A stretch of DNA of 64,000 nucleotides. Source: JAWXCE01 sp033764775 (GTDB lineage: Bacteria > Pseudomonadota > Alphaproteobacteria > Rhizobiales > Rhodomicrobiaceae). The notes under the pieces were generated by a model. It had not been told where the DNA came from. It did no database searches and saw only the letters and a list, made by a program, of their open reading frames with translations. Shown here piece after piece: positions 60,986 to 64,000 of the stretch; positions within the stretch are counted from its first letter, which is position 1; the number at the start of each line of letters is the position of its first letter. The DNA is taken from NCBI GenBank assembly GCA_033764775.1, contig JANRIQ010000006.1:175772-239771 (forward strand), given 5' to 3'. The position numbers were made by a program, and so were the translations under genes.

Positions 60986-62158
60986 ATGCCGTTGTGGATG
61001 CGTATCGGTTTGGCCGGGCTGGTCGCCGCCGCCATCGTCTCCGGCGCGATGGCGCTGGAGCAGGCGCCAAGCGGGCGCGCGCTCGCTTTCTCGCTCGTCT
61101 GGGGCGCGGTGTTCGGCCTCGTGCTGCAACGCGGGCGGTTCTGCTTTCTGTGCAACGCGCGCGACTGGCTAGAGCGCGGCGAGAGCGGAGGCCTCGTCGC
61201 CATCCTGATCGCGCTGACGGTCGGGGCCGTCGGCTACACTGTGATCTTTGGCGCCTGGCTGCCGTCGCCTGAGCAAGGCCGGTTGCCTCCGACCGCACAT
61301 ATCGGCCAGGTGAGTTGGGCGCTGCCGGCCGCCGCGCTCGCCTTTGGCCTTGGCATGGCCGTTTCCGGCTCATGCCTCTCGGCCCATCTCTACCGGCTCG
61401 GGGAGGGTTCGCCCACGGCGCCGTTCGCGCTTATCGGGGCGCTGGCTGGCTTCGCGCTGGGCTTTCAAACCTGGAACCCGCTTTACGTTTCGGTGGTGTC
61501 AGAGGGCGCAACCATCTGGCTGCCCCACTGGGTCGGGTACGGCGGCGCGCTGGCGCTGACGCTTGCGGCGCTGGCGGGCCTCGCCGCCTTGGTGTTCGCG
61601 CGCGACGGCGGCTCCGCGCAGGCCACCCAACCGCACGGCCTGAACGGCGCGCTACGCCGCATCTTCGTCGAGCGCTGGCCGCCGGCGGTAACGGGCGTGG
61701 CGGTCGGACTGATCGCCACCCTCGCCTACTTCCGCGTCGCGCCGCTCGGCGTCACCGCCGAACTGGGAAGCGTGGCGCGCGCCGCGTCCTCGGAGCTTGG
61801 GGCGCTGCCGGAGACGCTGTATGGCCTCGACACGCTGCGCGGCTGCGCGACCGCCGTCAAAACGCTTCTTCTCTCGCCGAACGGCATGTTCGTCGCGGGG
61901 CTGATCGGCGCGTCATTCGCCGCCGCCGTGCTCAGCGGAAAGTTCGAGCCCAAGGCGCCGCGCCTGCCGAACGTCGTCAAAGGGTTGGCGGGCGGCGTGC
62001 TGCTCGGCTGGGGGGCGATGACCGCGCTCGGCTGCACCATCGGCGTGCTCCTGTCGGGCATACACGCGGGCGCCGCGTCTGGCTGGGTGTTCCTGATTTT
62101 CTGCTTCGCGGGCGTCGCGGGCGGGTTGAAGCTGATGCGCGCGATGAAGTGGGCTTGA
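60986..62158 (+). CDS. YeeE/YedE-family sulfur-compound permease
   Basis: A 390-aa membrane protein of the YeeE/YedE (TsuA-like) family, with conserved Cys in the helices: GRFCFLCNARD, GMAVSGSCLSAHLYR, LRGCATAVKTL and TALGCTIGVLLSGI. In TsuA such Cys pass thiosulfate; import of thiosulfate is a reasonable but unproven role here. About ten hydrophobic helices in two repeats. ATG at 60986 follows ACGGAGGCGG; an in-frame upstream start would overlap the terminator. It neighbours a periplasmic rhodanese, which supports a role in sulfur uptake. Confidence 0.88.
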   Translation: MPLWMRIGLAGLVAAAIVSGAMALEQAPSGRALAFSLVWGAVFGLVLQRGRFCFLCNARDWLERGESGGLVAILIALTVGAVGYTVIFGAWLPSPEQGRLPPTAHIGQVSWALPAAALAFGLGMAVSGSCLSAHLYRLGEGSPTAPFALIGALAGFALGFQTWNPLYVSVVSEGATIWLPHWVGYGGALALTLAALAGLAALVFARDGGSAQATQPHGLNGALRRIFVERWPPAVTGVAVGLIATLAYFRVAPLGVTAELGSVARAASSELGALPETLYGLDTLRGCATAVKTLLLSPNGMFVAGLIGASFAAAVLSGKFEPKAPRLPNVVKGLAGGVLLGWGAMTALGCTIGVLLSGIHAGAASGWVFLIFCFAGVAGGLKLMRAMKWA

Positions 62159-62173
62159 ACGTCCTGCACCCAT

Positions 62174-62200
62174 AAAAAAGGCCCGCCGGAGCGGGCCTTT
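62174..62200 (-). terminator. Terminator of groL, possibly bidirectional
   Basis: A perfect 10-bp stem AAAGGCCCGC (62177-62186), loop CGGA, GCGGGCCTTT (62191-62200). On the minus strand the stem is followed by a T-run (six A at 62174-62179 on the plus strand), which ends groL. On the plus strand it has only TTTC, so it may also serve the YeeE-like gene less well. Confidence 0.85.
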
Positions 62201-62217
62201 CGCATCGTTATGTTGGA

Positions 62218-63846
62218 TTAGTAATCCATCCCGCCGCCCGGCATCGGGGGCATCGGCGAGTCTTTTTTCGGCTTGTCGGCGATCATCGCCTCGGTGGTGA
62301 TGAGCAGGCCGGCCACGGACGCGGCGTCCTGCAGCGCGGTGCGCACCACTTTCGCCGGGTCGATCACGCCAGCTTTCACCATGTCCACATACTCGCCGGT
62401 CTGAGCGTTCCAGCCCATGGTGTACTCGCGCTGCTCCATGACCTTGCCGACGATGACCGCACCGTCTTCGCCAGCGTTCGCGGCGATGGTGCGGGCCGGA
62501 GCCTGGATCGCGCGACGGACGATGTTCACGCCGGTGCGCTGATCTTCGTTGTCGACCTTCAGCGCCTCCAGAGCATGGGTTGCGCGCAGCAAGGCCACGC
62601 CGCCGCCCGGCAGGAAGCCTTCCTCAACGGCCGCGCGGGTCGCGTTCAGCGCATCGTCGACGCGATCCTTCTTCTCCTTGACCTCGACTTCGGTCACGCC
62701 GCCGACCTTGATCACCGCGACGCCGCCTGCGAGTTTCGCCAGGCGCTCCTGCAGCTTCTCCTTGTCGTAGTCGGACGTGGTGTCGTCGATCTGCTTCTTG
62801 ATCTGGGCCACGCGGCCGTCGATCTCGCGCTTCTCGCCGGCGCCGTCCACGATCGTGGTGTCGTCCTTGGTGATCGTGACGCGCTTGGCGCGGCCGAGCA
62901 TCTTCAGGGTCACGTTCTCAAGCTTGATGCCCACGTCCTCGGAGATGACCTGACCGCCGGTGAGGATCGCGATGTCCTCGAGCATAGCCTTGCGGCGATC
63001 GCCGAAGCCAGGCGCCTTCACGGCCGCGACCTTCAAGCCGCCGCGCAGCTTGTTGACCACGAGGGTCGCGAGCGCTTCACCCTCCACGTCCTCGGCCACG
63101 ATGAGCAGCGGACGGCCGGACTGCACCACGGCCTCGAGCACGGGCAGCAACGCCTGCAGGTTCGAAAGCTTTTTCTCGTGGATGAGCAGATAGGGATCAT
63201 CCAGCTCGGCGCGCATTTTCTCCGCGTCGGTCACAAAATACGGCGAGATGTAACCGCGGTCGAACTGCATGCCTTCGACCACGTCAAGCTCGGTGTCGAG
63301 CGACTTGGCTTCTTCGACCGTGATGACGCCCTCGTTGCCAACTTTCTCCATGGCCTTCGCGATCATGGAGCCGATGTCGGCGTCGCCATTGGCCGAGATG
63401 GTGCCGATCTGAGCGATCTCGGAGGACGAGGTCACTTTTTTCGCGCGCGATTTGATCTCGGAGACGACCGCGTTCACGGCCATGTCGATGCCGCGTTTCA
63501 AGTCCATCGGGTTCGCGCCGGCAGCGACGGATTTCGCGCCCTCTTTCACGATGGCGGCGGCGAGAACGGTCGCCGTCGTCGTGCCGTCGCCGGCCTTGTC
63601 GTTCGTCTTAGAGGCGACCTCGCGCACCATCTGGGCGCCCATGTTCTCGAACTTGTCCTCAAGCTCGATTTCCTTGGCGACCGTCACGCCGTCCTTCGTG
63701 ATGCGCGGCGCGCCGAAGGATTTCTCGATGACGACGTTGCGGCCTTTCGGGCCGAGGGTGACCTGCACCGCATTCGCCAGAATGTCCACGCCGCGAAGCA
63801 TTTTGTCGCGGGCTTCGAATGAAAATTTTACGTCCTTAGCAGCCAT
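62218..63846 (-). CDS. groL: Chaperonin GroEL
   Basis: A 542-aa 60-kDa chaperonin subunit. The ATP site (KFSFEARDKMLRGVDIL, VTLGPKGRNVVIEKSFG, DGTTTATVLA), the apical domain (EGMQFDRGYISPYFVTD) and the C-terminal GGM-type tail (MPPMPGGGMDY) are complete. ATG at 63846 follows CAGAGGAG, 33 bases after groES. Its terminator is right behind the stop. Alphaproteobacteria often have more than one groESL copy; which this is cannot be told here, since the CIRCE region lies outside the window. Confidence 0.98.
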   Translation of the reverse strand: MAAKDVKFSFEARDKMLRGVDILANAVQVTLGPKGRNVVIEKSFGAPRITKDGVTVAKEIELEDKFENMGAQMVREVASKTNDKAGDGTTTATVLAAAIVKEGAKSVAAGANPMDLKRGIDMAVNAVVSEIKSRAKKVTSSSEIAQIGTISANGDADIGSMIAKAMEKVGNEGVITVEEAKSLDTELDVVEGMQFDRGYISPYFVTDAEKMRAELDDPYLLIHEKKLSNLQALLPVLEAVVQSGRPLLIVAEDVEGEALATLVVNKLRGGLKVAAVKAPGFGDRRKAMLEDIAILTGGQVISEDVGIKLENVTLKMLGRAKRVTITKDDTTIVDGAGEKREIDGRVAQIKKQIDDTTSDYDKEKLQERLAKLAGGVAVIKVGGVTEVEVKEKKDRVDDALNATRAAVEEGFLPGGGVALLRATHALEALKVDNEDQRTGVNIVRRAIQAPARTIAANAGEDGAVIVGKVMEQREYTMGWNAQTGEYVDMVKAGVIDPAKVVRTALQDAASVAGLLITTEAMIADKPKKDSPMPPMPGGGMDY

Positions 63847-63879
63847 GATCGACCACTCCTCTGAAGATGGAAAAGCTTG

Positions 63880-64000
63880 TTACTTCTTCTTGCCTTTGAC
63901 CTCGGCGACGGCGTCGTCGATGACGCCCATGATGTCGCTCTCCTTCATGATGAGGAGCTCCTCACCGTCGATTTTCACTTCGGTGCCGGACCACTTCCCG
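63880..64000 (-). CDS. groS: Co-chaperonin GroES (partial, C-terminal part)
   Basis: The last 39 codons and stop of groES; the 5' part lies beyond the window end. The visible end includes GKWSGTEVKIDGEELLIMK in part (SGTEVKIDGEELLIM) and SDIMGVIDD, then a basic AEVKGKKK tail. This matches GroES up to the C-terminus, with a tail of a few residues more than in E. coli. Co-transcribed with groL, which begins 33 bases after its stop. Confidence 0.95.
   Translation of the reverse strand, partial: GKWSGTEVKIDGEELLIMKESDIMGVIDDAVAEVKGKKK

Noticed and set aside
1..64000. tRNA genes, CRISPR arrays, insertion sequences, prophage or integron parts
   Set aside because: None seen: no transposase or integrase reading frame, no regularly spaced direct repeats in DNA, no cloverleaf that I could find. 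The only tandem repeat is the protein-level hendecad array.

Overview
The window is 64 kb of high-GC chromosomal DNA with densely packed genes, many 4-nt start/stop overlaps and frequent GTG starts. Gene content points to an alphaproteobacterium of the order Hyphomicrobiales, and probably to a methylotroph: a two-subunit NAD-linked formate dehydrogenase of the Fdh1 type, a SoxYZ-like carrier of the kind found beside quinoprotein alcohol dehydrogenases, a cytochrome bc1 operon, a Mla-type lipid ABC system and a Tad pilus locus. The genus cannot be fixed from this sequence alone; a methylotrophic Beijerinckiaceae/Methylocystaceae-like organism is an inference. No rRNA, tRNA, insertion sequence, integrase, prophage or CRISPR array was seen, so this reads as core chromosome.

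Layout. 1-5.6 kb: the 3' end of an unknown gene, mtnP coupled to a molybdopterin-fold protein, a 1068-aa membrane-anchored coiled-coil protein and a small cytochrome c. 5.8-8.4 kb: a patatin-like protein with a cyclic-nucleotide-type domain that lacks the catalytic serine, then nudC. 8.4-14.5 kb: a compact, reduced Tad/Flp pilus locus on the minus strand (flp, a 41-aa Flp-like ORF, cpaA, cpaB, cpaC, a 72-aa exported protein, tadA, tadB, tadC) with no cpaE/tadZ. 14.7-20.7 kb: TauE/SafE permease, creA and fdh1BA. 20.9-24.1 kb: SoxYZ-like carrier, GST, HAD phosphatase, alpha/beta hydrolase. 24.3-33.7 kb: a five-gene cluster of circularly permuted ATP-grasp, alpha-E and transglutaminase proteins, in which each function occurs twice. 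33.9-41.6 kb: maeB, sufE, a LpxH-like phosphoesterase with a glycosyltransferase, a helical protein of unknown function, an MFS permease and a dipeptide epimerase. 41.6-45.2 kb: mlaE, mlaF, mlaD and a lipoprotein. 45.4-48.2 kb: petABC. 48.4-51.6 kb: trmL, hemF, GST, a probable structured RNA and a pteridine-reductase-like SDR. 51.5-58.3 kb: carB, greA, a small exported protein, carA and chaN. 58.5-64 kb: an MFS permease, a periplasmic rhodanese, a YeeE/YedE-type permease and groESL (groES cut by the window end).

How it fits together. Formate oxidation (Fdh1) supplies NADH and the bc1 complex serves respiration. MlaEFD with its lipoprotein and the LpxH-like/glycosyltransferase pair deal with envelope lipids. 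Rhodanese, the YeeE-like permease and the TauE-like permease suggest handling of inorganic sulfur. Most worth a second look are the doubled ATP-grasp/alpha-E/transglutaminase cluster (a peptide-ligation system of unknown product), the hendecad-repeat coiled-coil protein (a possible short relative of the growth pole ring protein), the serine-less patatin, the leaderless Flp-like ORF coupled to cpaA, and a candidate structured RNA at 50.5-50.7 kb.
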